Origin: UBA4582 sp013204195 | Lineage (GTDB): Bacteria > Pseudomonadota > Gammaproteobacteria > Pseudomonadales > Azotimanducaceae | Direction of reading: 5' to 3' | Assembly: GCA_963925735.1 (NCBI GenBank) | Contig: CAWUUH010000003.1 | Span: 1 to 64,000, forward strand | DNA: 64,000 nt | Shown: positions 52,781-61,658 of the stretch, in pieces | How positions within the stretch are numbered: position 1 is the first letter of the stretch | Layout of the letters: each line of letters begins with the position of its first letter | The notes under the pieces: model-generated | The model's input: the letters and a program-made list of their open reading frames with translations, nothing else | The model's database searches: none | Told to the model about the DNA's origin: nothing | Position numbers and translations under genes: made by a program

Positions 52781-53611
52781 ATGCCAGCCATGATTCACCA
52801 ACGCAGTCAAAAACCAGGACGAGTCGCGGTACTCTTCGCCGTCACTGGCGCGCTGCTGTTGCTCACCTTGACTTGGATACCCAATATTGACGCCGCGGCG
52901 AACCAGTATCTGAGTGACGCACTAAGCAGTCATTTACTGGTCTACGCCAGCGCCAGAACGATTAACGCGATCATTTCAGTGATTGCCTCCATAGAAGTCA
53001 GTCTCAACTTCGGTGCAGGCGTCGCGCTGCAACCCGGTGAGGCGCTCGACCCCTTAAATGACTTGATCGAGCGGTTTTCAGGTTTTGTACTCTATGGACT
53101 CGCGGCCCTTGGATTACAACAGGTTGTGTTAGTTGCCGCCGGCAGCGTCGCCGCCAAGGTGCTGACTAGCTGCGCTGTGATTGGCGCTCTAACTGCTTAT
53201 CTATGGCGCAGCCCATTACCTGCCTGGCTACTACGCTTGCTGCTCCTGCTGATGTTAGTCCGATTCGTTTTTGTCTTGCAAGTCGGTTTGAGCTGGGGAC
53301 TCGACAAGCTCTATTTTGACACGGAACAAGAGCAAGCTTTGGCCTCTCTGAATCTGGTCAAAGATCATTTGCACGATCTGCGCAACAGCTATATGCAGTC
53401 GATTAATGCCAACGGATTTTTCGGTGGCACCTGGCAAGCGGCTCAAGCGCTTATCGGCAGTGACGAACAGCAAAGCCTGACTGACATTGCCGCTACCGCT
53501 ATTATCCGCTTGCTCGTCATCCTGCTGTTACAAAGCCTGCTGCTGCCGTTGGTGTTTATCTGGCTGACCTGGCAGATCATCAAATCTACCCTCAACAGAC
53601 CGACCAATTAA
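52781..53611 (+). CDS. Membrane protein of unknown function
   Basis: A 276-residue integral membrane protein with about five predicted TM helices: about 17-33, 95-120, 122-142, 146-170 and 236-264. A soluble stretch at about 175-230 holds DTEQEQALASLNLVKDHLHDL, which may be a short coiled coil. I recognise no family. It directly follows the LldD-like gene, so it could be an electron-transfer or transport partner, but no heme- or Fe-S-binding pattern is seen. Confidence 0.65.
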   Translation: MPAMIHQRSQKPGRVAVLFAVTGALLLLTLTWIPNIDAAANQYLSDALSSHLLVYASARTINAIISVIASIEVSLNFGAGVALQPGEALDPLNDLIERFSGFVLYGLAALGLQQVVLVAAGSVAAKVLTSCAVIGALTAYLWRSPLPAWLLRLLLLLMLVRFVFVLQVGLSWGLDKLYFDTEQEQALASLNLVKDHLHDLRNSYMQSINANGFFGGTWQAAQALIGSDEQQSLTDIAATAIIRLLVILLLQSLLLPLVFIWLTWQIIKSTLNRPTN

Positions 53612-53626
53612 GCCGCCGCAGCGGCT
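53611..53626. terminator. Small hairpin between convergent genes
   Basis: AGCCGC and GCGGCT form a 6-bp stem with a CGCA loop, lying exactly between the membrane-protein stop and the djlA stop. No T-run. Confidence 0.4.
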
Positions 53627-54375
53627 CAACTCGCCAGCCGCTTGTGCTTTTCGATCACATCGAAAGCATTCTGAATTTCCTTGAACTTTTCCTCAGCCAC
53701 CGATGCCAGCTCAGGTGACATACCATTCGCCAAAACCCGGTCCGGGTGATACTCCATGGCTAATTTTCGGTAATTCGCTTTAATCGCTTTCAACTCGTCA
53801 GTGGGTTTACAGCCCAAGATCTGGAAGCACCGACTCAGATCGTTATTCGAGCCAGTAAAGCGGCTCTTGATCTGTTCGTAGTGGTTTTCCAGCTGAAAAA
53901 TTCGAACAGCCTGCAGCAACAATTTTTCTTCGGCTGCATGCAAGGTGCCATCGGCATAGGCCACCAACAACAGCAGATCAACCAGCGACTCCTTGACCAC
54001 TCGGACCGAGCCAAACTCTTGCTGAAATTGCTGAGCAAAGCTCTCGAAGGTCGCCTCTGAATCCTTGGCAGCGTTAAATATTTGAATCGCCAGCTTTCGC
54101 GCCTGCGCATCAAGGCGCAGATTCTCGCGCATCACTCGATCGATAACATCCACTTCGGCTTGAGACACAAAGCCGTCGGCTTTCGCGAGCTTACCCAGCA
54201 TCGAAAAGGTGGCAGCAAAATAGATACTTTGCTTATTTTCAATAGAACTCATCAAGCCTCGACCTTGGGCCTTCGAATCGAATTGATGCCCCATGACCGC
54301 ACCCATGACGCCACCCAATGGACCGCCAAGCACAAACCCAATACCACCACCTAGGACTTTCCCCAACCAACTCAT
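53626..54375 (-). CDS. djlA: J-domain co-chaperone, DjlA-like
   Basis: A 249-residue membrane-anchored DnaK co-chaperone. The glycine-rich N-terminus (MSWLGKVLGGGIGFVLGG, then GGVMGAVMG) is the single membrane segment. A TerB-like helical domain (about 50-150) follows, and the C-terminal J-domain begins at CFQILGCKPTDELKAIKANY, with the essential HPD in EYHPDRV. This matches DjlA architecture (E. coli 271 residues). It follows an alpha/beta hydrolase gene with a 4-bp overlap. Confidence 0.9.
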   Translation of the reverse strand: MSWLGKVLGGGIGFVLGGPLGGVMGAVMGHQFDSKAQGRGLMSSIENKQSIYFAATFSMLGKLAKADGFVSQAEVDVIDRVMRENLRLDAQARKLAIQIFNAAKDSEATFESFAQQFQQEFGSVRVVKESLVDLLLLVAYADGTLHAAEEKLLLQAVRIFQLENHYEQIKSRFTGSNNDLSRCFQILGCKPTDELKAIKANYRKLAMEYHPDRVLANGMSPELASVAEEKFKEIQNAFDVIEKHKRLAS

Positions 54376-55250
54376 GTGATGCTCCGATAAAAATCTACCA
54401 TCGTGGCCAGCAGGATCGGCACGACACCGGCTGGTATATTATGCCCTAGACCTGCGATGACGTTGAGCTGACAACCGGCAATATGCTTTGCCGTGTCTTC
54501 ACCTGCGGCAAGGGGTATTAACGGGTCGTCTGCGCCATGAATCACCAACACGGGTATTGTTATCTGCTCAAGCAGTCCCGTGCGATCACCGGTCGCCATC
54601 ACCGCCGCCATTTGACGCGCAACGCCAGCCGGGTTGTGATTTCGATCGAATCTTTTTTGGGCGATTGCCAAACGTTCTTCAAGGGTCTCGGGGTAGGCTG
54701 GACTACCACAAATCAGCAGGCCTTCCGCTGTCAGCGCAATCGCCGCCGCCTTACCGCCCGCCGGATCAGGGCTGGCGGTCAAGGACGCCTGGGCCGCCGG
54801 CGTCGCGCCTGGCAAGCCTCGGCGACTGCTTGATGACATCATGGATATCATGGATAGCAAGCGTGCTCCATGGGTGGCCGCAAGTACTTGGGCGATCATA
54901 CCGCCCATAGAAATCCCCATAACATGCGCGCGCTGAATGCCAAGCGCATCCATTAGTCCGATGACATCATTCGCCATATCCTGCAGATCATAGGCCAGCG
55001 TCCCTCTATCGCCTCGAACGATGGCAGACAGGTCAGGCAATCCCGCCTGAGTAAAAGACTCGGACAAGCCCACGTCGCGATTATCGAAAACAACAACATG
55101 AAAGCCCTGCTCTACCAACCCGTCCAGCAAAACCTCTGGCCAATCGATCAGTTGTGTACCCAAACCCCGCATCAATATCACAGTGGGCTGCTGTTGATCG
55201 CCGCGAGCCTCGTATTCTAGAGATATCTGATTCGCAACAACTTGAGTCAC
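54372..55250 (-). CDS. Alpha/beta hydrolase
   Basis: A 292-residue hydrolase of the canonical alpha/beta fold: oxyanion region VILMRGLGTQLIDWP, nucleophile elbow GISMGGMIAQ, acid in VIHGADDPLIP, and catalytic His in AGLGHNIP. It resembles proline-iminopeptidase or esterase-type enzymes, but the substrate cannot be told. It overlaps djlA downstream and manB upstream by 4 bp each, so the three genes are a tightly coupled operon. Confidence 0.87.
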   Translation of the reverse strand: MTQVVANQISLEYEARGDQQQPTVILMRGLGTQLIDWPEVLLDGLVEQGFHVVVFDNRDVGLSESFTQAGLPDLSAIVRGDRGTLAYDLQDMANDVIGLMDALGIQRAHVMGISMGGMIAQVLAATHGARLLSMISMMSSSSRRGLPGATPAAQASLTASPDPAGGKAAAIALTAEGLLICGSPAYPETLEERLAIAQKRFDRNHNPAGVARQMAAVMATGDRTGLLEQITIPVLVIHGADDPLIPLAAGEDTAKHIAGCQLNVIAGLGHNIPAGVVPILLATMVDFYRSIT

Positions 55251-56608
55251 AGCGCCTCGCCTCCCATCAACGCCAGAAGTTCTGCGGTTTTGGTCTGCAT
55301 CAAGTCGGTATCGCCTCGCGATTCTACGTTCAATCGAACCACCGGCTCTGTATTCGACATACGCACATTAAACCGCCATTGAGCAAATTCCATACTCAGC
55401 CCATCGGTGTGATCGGTGGAGATTGCGTCGGCGCCATAGTGCGCCTCGAGGGTTGCTAACACCGCGGCAGCATCATCGATGCGGCGATTGATTTCACCAC
55501 TAGCGGGGAACGCCAACATGCGCTCATCCACCATTGCCGCGAGGCTCTTACCCCGACTCGACATCAAGCCCACCACCAATAGCCAAGGCACCATGCCACT
55601 GTCACAGTAGGCAAAATCCCGAAAATAATGATGGGCGCTCATCTCGCCACCGTAAACCGCATTCTCAAGTCGCATCCGCTCTTTGATAAAGGCATGGCCG
55701 GTCTTGCTGAGTATGGGTGTACCACCGCCGCGGTTGACGATATCAATCGTATTCCAGGTCAACCGTGGGTCGTGCACGATCTTGCTACCGGGTTGTTGTT
55801 GCAGAAACGCTTCAGCAAGCAAGCCAACGATGTAGTAACCCTCAATAAAACGCCCACTGGCATCAAAGAAAAAACAACGATCAAAGTCACCGTCCCAAGC
55901 GATACCCAGATCTGCACCATGCGCTAAGATGGCATCAATCGTGGGTTGACGATTAGCTTCCAACAGCGGGTTTGGCACACCGTTGGGGAAGTGCCCGTCA
56001 GCAACATGCTGCAGCTTGATGAACGTAAATGGCAGCGCTGCCTCTAATAAATCAATCACCGCGCCGGCACCGCCATTACCACTGTTAACAACAATTTTAA
56101 GGGGCTTTATCGTCTCATTGTCGACGTAGGCAAGGAGTTTGTCTTTATAGGCTGCACGATGTTCAAGTCGCGCCAGCTTGCCAATTCGCGTACTCGCGGG
56201 AAAGGCATTCTCCTCAGCCAAGCGTTGAATCTCAAACAGACCAGTATCACCACTAATGGGTTTCGAATCCTCTCGCACCAGCTTCATACCATTATAGTCT
56301 TTGGGGTTATGGCTGGCGGTCACAACGATACCGCCGTCCATCTCAAAATGGGAGGTGGCAAAGTAGATTTCCTCAGTGCCACATTCACCGATATGGAAGA
56401 CATCCACGCCACTGTCCAGCAAACCTTCAATCAGCGCATCACATAGAGACGGGCTAGACAGACGTATGTCGTGGCCCACCACAACCCGCTTGGGCTGCAG
56501 AAACGCTGCATAGGCACGACCGACGCGATAGGCGATAGACTCGTTCAGTTGGTCTGGAACACGCCCACGCAGGTCGTAGGCTTTAAAACACTGGATGGGG
56601 TCGGTCAC
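55247..56608 (-). CDS. manB: Phosphomannomutase
   Basis: A 453-residue alpha-D-phosphohexomutase that interconverts mannose-6-P and mannose-1-P for GDP-mannose supply; some members also act on glucose. It has the phospho-Ser loop VVTASHNPKDYNGMK, the metal loop DGDFDRC, sugar-binding GGEMSAHHYF, and the C-terminal phosphate-binding RMSNTEPVVRLN. It starts at a GTG with GGA 7 nt upstream. It heads the operon with the hydrolase and djlA. No manC is next to it. Confidence 0.93.
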   Translation of the reverse strand: MTDPIQCFKAYDLRGRVPDQLNESIAYRVGRAYAAFLQPKRVVVGHDIRLSSPSLCDALIEGLLDSGVDVFHIGECGTEEIYFATSHFEMDGGIVVTASHNPKDYNGMKLVREDSKPISGDTGLFEIQRLAEENAFPASTRIGKLARLEHRAAYKDKLLAYVDNETIKPLKIVVNSGNGGAGAVIDLLEAALPFTFIKLQHVADGHFPNGVPNPLLEANRQPTIDAILAHGADLGIAWDGDFDRCFFFDASGRFIEGYYIVGLLAEAFLQQQPGSKIVHDPRLTWNTIDIVNRGGGTPILSKTGHAFIKERMRLENAVYGGEMSAHHYFRDFAYCDSGMVPWLLVVGLMSSRGKSLAAMVDERMLAFPASGEINRRIDDAAAVLATLEAHYGADAISTDHTDGLSMEFAQWRFNVRMSNTEPVVRLNVESRGDTDLMQTKTAELLALMGGEAL

Positions 56609-56753
56609 GGCATTTTCCGTCTAACGTAAAAGCCGCAGTCTACCACTTTAGATTGTCTTGACCCACGTCTATCCCGACAAAAACAACCTTCCTGAGGCGG
56701 AAAACAGGGCCTGCAAGCACACTTTTGCCGCTTGAAGGCCGGCGACCAGGTGC

Positions 56754-57509
56754 CTAGAGTCGATAACTTTTGAGGTTAACACCCAGCGCTAAATCAGTTT
56801 TCAGGCTGGTTAACTCTCGGCAACACCGGGCTGACTCAGCGTCGGCCTGAACCCTGGCAACCAAAGGATCACTGGCCTCCGCCGCCAATATGGCAGCGAG
56901 TGAATCATAGGTGCGCAACAATGCAATCGCGGTCTTCTTCCCGACCCTCGGCACCCCTTTGATACTGTTGGTAGGATCACCCGCCAACGCCCAAAAATCT
57001 GCCAGCTGGTCAATGCGCAGCGCAAACCTGGCTTGTACGTCTGCCGGTGAAACAAAGCATTGCTCAAAGTGATGATAGACCTGTACCTGATCGCTCAGCA
57101 GCGGCAAAAAACCCTTGTCAGTGGACAGAATCACCACCTGCCCGCCACTGCCAGCGATACCCTGGGCTAGCGTCCCAATCACATCGTCGGCCTCCAGATG
57201 TGGTTGCTCCAGACTAGCCACCCCAAGACTCGCAAAGACCGACTTAAAATCATCCAGATGTGCCATGAGCATCTCTGGCGTCGGCGCTCGACCCGCTTTG
57301 TAACCGGGATAGCGGCTATGGCGCCAGGTAGTTTCGTGACTGTCCACCACTGAGATTGCATGGCTTGGTTGGTGCTGGCGCAAAGCCTTCTCTAGAGACC
57401 GGCGACTCGCCTCGACAATCATCTCGATGGACTCACTACGGGCCTGCCCGGCCTCGTAGATGCGCCGTATCAGATTGAACGTATCGATGAGCAGTACCTT
57501 GATCGACAC
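56754..57509 (-). CDS. xni: Flap endonuclease Xni
   Basis: A 251-residue 5'-3' exonuclease/flap endonuclease of the Xni (ExoIX) type, related to the 5' nuclease domain of DNA polymerase I. It has VLLIDTFNLIRRIYEA at the start, HLEADDVIGTLA (metal-binding acids), STDKGFLPLLSDQVQVY and the helix-3-turn region DPTNSIKGVPRVGKKTA. I use the GTG at 57509, because AGGAG lies 7 nt before it. The resulting 251 residues equal E. coli Xni. It is divergent from the YcaQ-like repair gene. Confidence 0.92.
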   Translation of the reverse strand: MSIKVLLIDTFNLIRRIYEAGQARSESIEMIVEASRRSLEKALRQHQPSHAISVVDSHETTWRHSRYPGYKAGRAPTPEMLMAHLDDFKSVFASLGVASLEQPHLEADDVIGTLAQGIAGSGGQVVILSTDKGFLPLLSDQVQVYHHFEQCFVSPADVQARFALRIDQLADFWALAGDPTNSIKGVPRVGKKTAIALLRTYDSLAAILAAEASDPLVARVQADAESARCCRELTSLKTDLALGVNLKSYRL

Positions 57510-57604
57510 TGTAAGGCTCCTGGTGATAGGCAACCCATGGTCTGGTTGCGATTGATTTGCAGCTTAGCATGCCGGTGGGTCCAGGCAACTGCTATGCTGC
57601 CTCC

Positions 57605-58819
57605 ATGAAACCGATTCCCACCTGCTCTGTACCAGCTGCGCGCCGTGCCGTCCTGCGTCACCAAGGGCTGCTTAAAGGTGCCCACTTCGGTCGCGGCAAA
57701 CCGGCAGTGCTCCGCGCTATTGATGCCCTGGGTTACGTGCAAATCGATACAATCTCGGTCGTTGACCGCGCTCACCATCATATTTTAAAGACCCGCATAC
57801 CCAACTACACACCGGAACTGCTCACCCAGCTGCAGGCCGTTGATCGCCAGGTGTTTGAATACTGGTCCCACGCGGCCGCCTACCTGCCGATCGACGACTA
57901 CCGATACTATCTGCCCATGATGCATGGCTTTGGCGTCCAGCGTCGTCACGACCAGCGTCTCACAAAAGGGGTGCTTGATCGCATCGCGGCAGAAGGACCG
58001 CTGCAATCGAAGGACTTTGAACAGCAAAAAGATCGACAGAGCAACGGCTGGTGGGATTGGAAGCCGGCTAAACACGCCCTCGAATACCTGTTTCTGAGCG
58101 GCCAACTGATGATCCATGAGCGCGTGGGGTTTGCTAAGGTCTATGATTTGACCGAGCGCGTATTGCCCGCGGTTATCGATACCCGTATGCCGTCAGTGAC
58201 CGAATGGGCCCGCTTCAGCCTGCTCAAGTCTCTTAAGGCCATGGGTATTGGTACTTTGGCGGACCTGACCTATGCCCGCGCTACGGTTCGGCGTTTTACC
58301 GCACCAGAATTTGTGCCCGATTATGCCGCGGCCCTGCAGCAATTACTCGATGAAGGTCAGGTCTGTGCCGTGGATGTGGAAGGTGAAACTTGGTATACAC
58401 TGCCCGGGTTCTTCGAATCCACTCGCACGCGGCTGAATCACACACAGGTCCAGTTTCTGTCACCCTTCGACAACCTAGTGATCAATCGCAAGCGGATTCT
58501 GCGCCTATTCAACTTTGACTATCAGCTAGAGTGCTATGTGCCCGCGGCTAAACGTCGCTACGGCTATTTTTGTTTGCCGCTACTGTGGGGGGATCAATTG
58601 ATGGGTCGCATGGATTGCAAGGCCGAGCGCAAAACCGGCGTTTTGCGCATTCGCCATCTGCAGATTGATTCGCAACATGTCCATACAGCCGCTCTGATCA
58701 GCGCCCTGAAACTTGGCATACAGCGCTTTGCCGAGGGTCTGCAATGCACTCGCATTGAGCTTGAGACCACCACACCGGCCCGGCTCCGCCGAGCCCTGAC
58801 ACTGAAGCCTGTCGGTTAA
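57605..58819 (+). CDS. Winged-helix DNA glycosylase, YcaQ-like
   Basis: A 404-residue protein of the HTH_42 family. YcaQ (AlkX) of E. coli is an interstrand crosslink DNA glycosylase, and its catalytic QxD is seen here in GYVQIDTISVVDRAHHH. Further features are FEYWSHAAAYLP, WWDWKPAKHALEYLF and the C-terminal RLFNFDYQLECYVPAAKRRYGY. I start it at the ATG at 57605, where similarity to the family begins. No good ribosome site precedes it. The neighbouring xni is also a DNA-repair nuclease. Confidence 0.88.
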   Translation: MKPIPTCSVPAARRAVLRHQGLLKGAHFGRGKPAVLRAIDALGYVQIDTISVVDRAHHHILKTRIPNYTPELLTQLQAVDRQVFEYWSHAAAYLPIDDYRYYLPMMHGFGVQRRHDQRLTKGVLDRIAAEGPLQSKDFEQQKDRQSNGWWDWKPAKHALEYLFLSGQLMIHERVGFAKVYDLTERVLPAVIDTRMPSVTEWARFSLLKSLKAMGIGTLADLTYARATVRRFTAPEFVPDYAAALQQLLDEGQVCAVDVEGETWYTLPGFFESTRTRLNHTQVQFLSPFDNLVINRKRILRLFNFDYQLECYVPAAKRRYGYFCLPLLWGDQLMGRMDCKAERKTGVLRIRHLQIDSQHVHTAALISALKLGIQRFAEGLQCTRIELETTTPARLRRALTLKPVG

Positions 58820-58888
58820 AGCTTGCCAATAACGCTTGCTAGTTGAAACCGACAGCAGGCAAGCGCCTCAGCTTAACACTATAGTCGT

Positions 58889-60526
58889 TTATATTTGCCG
58901 GTCGCGGCCGGCCCAATAGGGCTCTCGCACCAGCCGGCGCTGAATCTTCCCAGACGGCAGCCGCGGTAGATCTTCAGTAAAATCAATGGTGCGTGGCGCC
59001 TTAAACGCCGGCAGGTGCTCGCGCACAAAGGCGATCAACTCAGCGACCGTGCCTTGGTCTGGCGCAATACCCGGCTTCAGCATCACCACTGATTTCACGT
59101 CTTCGCCCCACTCTTCGCTGGGAATGCCGATGGTACAAACATCGGCAACAGCCGGATGCCGCAATAACACATCGTCGGTTTCCTGCGGATAAATATTCAC
59201 GCCGCCCGAGATAATGGTTTCCGCGCTGCGGCCGGTTAAGAACAGATAACCATCCGCATCAAAATAGCCCATATCGCCCAAGGTAAAATAGTCACCTTGA
59301 TAACTACCTGCGGTTTTGGCGGTATCTTTGTAGTATTCAAACCGGATCTCTGGCGCCCGAAAGTAAATGGTACCTACGGTGCCAGTCGCCACTTCTTTAC
59401 CATCGTCATCACAAATTTTGTTATCCGCAGAAGGGGGTGCTTTGCCCACACTGCCAGGCTTGGTAAGCCACTCCTGCGGGCCAATAAAGAAGCCGCCACC
59501 GCCCTCCGTGGCGGCGTAGTATTCATAGACCACAGGCCCCAGCCAGGCCATCATCGACTGCTTCACATGCACCGGACAGGGCGCAGCGCCATGCAATACA
59601 AATCGAAGCTTGTCGACCTGGTATTTGTCTCGAGTAGCCGCTGGCAATGCCAGCAGCCGATGAAACATTGTCGCCACCATATGCGTGTGGGTAATGTCGT
59701 ATTCTTCCACCAACCTCAAGGTTTCTTCTGGGTCCCACTTGTCCATCAACACCGTGCCGACACCTGCAGCCAAGGGCGCAATAATATTAAAGGCCAGCGG
59801 CGCTGCATGGTAAGCCGGCCCGGTACACAAAGCCCTATCCGTCTCGGCATCATAGGCCGCAGCGGCCATCGAGATGGCCGTGGTCTCAGCCGCCGCGCGA
59901 CTCGCTTGGCTCGCGTTCTCGCCCTCTGACACTGCCCCACCTGGAAGAGCGGCAGCCGTCCGTTGTCGATAAACCCCTTTGGGACGACCGGTCGTACCGG
60001 ACGTATAGAGCATCTGCCCACCAATCTCCGGCGCATCGATATTGCCAGCCGCAGCGCTATCAACCAATTCGTTGTAGGCCTGAAAACCTGGCAAGTCTCC
60101 ACCCACCGACAAGGCCAGCTTCAATTGCGAGTGATTATCCTGGAGCGCGTCAATAGCTGGCTGAGCACAGCGAATATCCGCGATAAAGGCTTTCGCCTCA
60201 CAATTGCCCACAATGTAGGACGCATTATCACCGGTCAAATGCCAGTTAATCGGCGTCACTCGAAAGCCAGCACGCATACAGGCGTAGTAGACTTCGAGAA
60301 ATTCGGGACGATTCACCAACAACATCGCCACCCCGTCATCAGGCTTCAAGCCGGCGTTGCGAAGCACGCGAGCCAATTGATTTGCGCGCGCATTGAGTTC
60401 GGCAAACGTTCGGTTCCCATAATTAGAAATCACCGCCATCTTGGCGGGGCGTTCTTGAGCATGGTAGGCCAGGGTCATGCCCGTTAGGGTCGCTTCCGGC
60501 AGTGTCAATTTCACAGCGTTTGTCAT
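58889..60526 (-). CDS. Acyl-CoA synthetase (AMP-binding)
   Basis: A 545-residue ANL ligase related to the one at 24303. It has MLYTSGTTGRPKGV, YEYYAATEGGGG, GDMGYFDADGYLFLTG and the C-terminal Lys in LPSGKIQRR. Between the P-loop motif and the PAYHAAPL block it has about 17 residues more than its sister. This insert is Ala/Ser-rich and, with its flanks, contains SQASRAAAET and MAAAAYDAE. I start it at the ATG at 60526; upstream the frame codes nothing family-like. The substrate is not known. Confidence 0.88.
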   Translation of the reverse strand: MTNAVKLTLPEATLTGMTLAYHAQERPAKMAVISNYGNRTFAELNARANQLARVLRNAGLKPDDGVAMLLVNRPEFLEVYYACMRAGFRVTPINWHLTGDNASYIVGNCEAKAFIADIRCAQPAIDALQDNHSQLKLALSVGGDLPGFQAYNELVDSAAAGNIDAPEIGGQMLYTSGTTGRPKGVYRQRTAAALPGGAVSEGENASQASRAAAETTAISMAAAAYDAETDRALCTGPAYHAAPLAFNIIAPLAAGVGTVLMDKWDPEETLRLVEEYDITHTHMVATMFHRLLALPAATRDKYQVDKLRFVLHGAAPCPVHVKQSMMAWLGPVVYEYYAATEGGGGFFIGPQEWLTKPGSVGKAPPSADNKICDDDGKEVATGTVGTIYFRAPEIRFEYYKDTAKTAGSYQGDYFTLGDMGYFDADGYLFLTGRSAETIISGGVNIYPQETDDVLLRHPAVADVCTIGIPSEEWGEDVKSVVMLKPGIAPDQGTVAELIAFVREHLPAFKAPRTIDFTEDLPRLPSGKIQRRLVREPYWAGRDRQI

Positions 60527-60748
60527 AGTTAAGGACCCCTTCGCCTTATCACCAGCGTTGATTAATCTTGTCAAGACGACGGAGATTGCATTATCTTTAA
60601 CCCAAGCGCAAGGGACAGCGATACCGCGTCTAACTCGATGACGGGTGCACATCTGGAGCCATCAGTGGGCTTAAAGATGCGCAACTGTCGGCGGGTTGAT
60701 TGAGGACAACAAACGATGAATTACTGAATGACAACAAGGAGCACAAAC

Positions 60749-60970
60749 ATGCCGGACGCTTACACGCTAGCCAAGCAACACCTGGATACAGGCATTCAAG
60801 AAGCCGCAGAAAACAACATAGAACTTAATGCCTACGGCCAGGCATTACTCTGGAAACTGATTGAGCGTTATAAAGAAAACGGCCGCAGCGCCGCTGACAT
60901 CATCAGCGAAATTAAGTACACCCTTGATAACGTTGAAGACGACGGCACCTTTCACGTATCTAGAAATTAG
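60749..60970 (+). CDS. Small protein of unknown function
   Basis: A 73-residue, acidic, soluble protein (starting MPDAYTLAKQHLDTG) that looks fully helical, with a core NAYGQALLWKLIERYKENG and a C-terminal ISEIKYTLDNVEDD. A textbook ribosome site (AAGGAG, 7 nt spacer) supports translation. I recognise no named family. The stop lies inside 7-bp tandem repeats. Confidence 0.7.
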   Translation: MPDAYTLAKQHLDTGIQEAAENNIELNAYGQALLWKLIERYKENGRSAADIISEIKYTLDNVEDDGTFHVSRN

Positions 60971-61026
60971 AAACTAGATACTGGGTGCTATGCTTTAAAG
61001 CTTTAAGCTTTAACTTTCAGCTTTCA
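60960..61026. repeat. 7-bp tandem repeats across the end of the small protein gene
   Basis: CTAGAAA, TTAGAAA and CTAGATA (60960-60980) straddle the stop codon. A second run from 60992 has five units of the type GCTTTAA or GCTTTCA. They lie between convergent genes. Confidence 0.8.
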
Positions 61027-61059
61027 GCACTGAGCACGGGGAAGAACAAGTCCTGAAAA

Positions 61060-61082
61060 CTAGCACCCTGCCTGGGTGCTAG
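61060..61082 (-). terminator. Intrinsic terminator of the yceI operon
   Basis: CTAGCACCC and GGGTGCTAG form a perfect 9-bp stem with a 5-nt loop. On the minus strand it is followed by GTTTTC, so it fits a rho-independent terminator 15 bp after the yceI stop. Confidence 0.7.
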
Positions 61083-61096
61083 CATCAACTCAGGGC

Positions 61097-61657
61097 CTAC
61101 TGCCGAACGCCTTCGATATTCAACTCCAGATAGACCTTATTTTCCGGGGGCATGTTGAACCCAAAGGCCGTCGTGTCGAGGGTCGTCGTGCCCGTAAAGC
61201 CGGCGCGATAGCCTCCCCAGGGGTCATCACCAGCACCGATCGTCTGTGCGTCAATAATGATATCCCGCGTTACGCCATGGAGCGTCAGAAGACCATTGAC
61301 TGTCGCCCCACCTTCGCCGTCAGCGACAACCGCAGTACTGACAAATTTCGCTGTGGCATATTTTTTTACGTCCAGAAAATCTGCGCTGCGAACATGCTTG
61401 TCCCGTTCCGCATGATGGCTGTCGAGGCTCAAAGGATCGATGTCGACGACCACCTGCGTGGCGGCGATGTTCTCGGGGTCGTAACTGAAGGTGCCGCTGA
61501 ACTTGTTGAACGAACCCGTCAACCAACTGTAGCCAAGATGCTTGTATTTGAAATTGATCGACGCATGACCACCTTGCGTGTCGATGACGTACTCGGCAGC
61601 GTTGACCTGCGCGGTAAAAGTCAGCCCTAAGGCTAAGCCCAGCAGCGTTTTCTTCAT
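61097..61657 (-). CDS. YceI family periplasmic protein
   Basis: A 186-residue lipocalin-fold protein with a signal peptide (KKTLLGLALGLTFTAQVNA, cleaved before AEYVID). The family binds isoprenoids or long-chain lipids. The pattern ASINFKYKHLGYSWLTGSF and the ending ENKVYLELNIEG are typical. I prefer the ATG at 61657, since GAGG lies 9 nt before it but directly at the alternative start 9 bases upstream. It follows the cytochrome b561 gene, a frequent partner. Confidence 0.9.
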   Translation of the reverse strand: MKKTLLGLALGLTFTAQVNAAEYVIDTQGGHASINFKYKHLGYSWLTGSFNKFSGTFSYDPENIAATQVVVDIDPLSLDSHHAERDKHVRSADFLDVKKYATAKFVSTAVVADGEGGATVNGLLTLHGVTRDIIIDAQTIGAGDDPWGGYRAGFTGTTTLDTTAFGFNMPPENKVYLELNIEGVRQ

Positions 61658-61658
61658 C

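Noticed and set aside
52097..52810. Minus-strand 237-residue frame over the LldD-like gene
   Set aside because: It is an antisense shadow of a conserved flavoenzyme gene.
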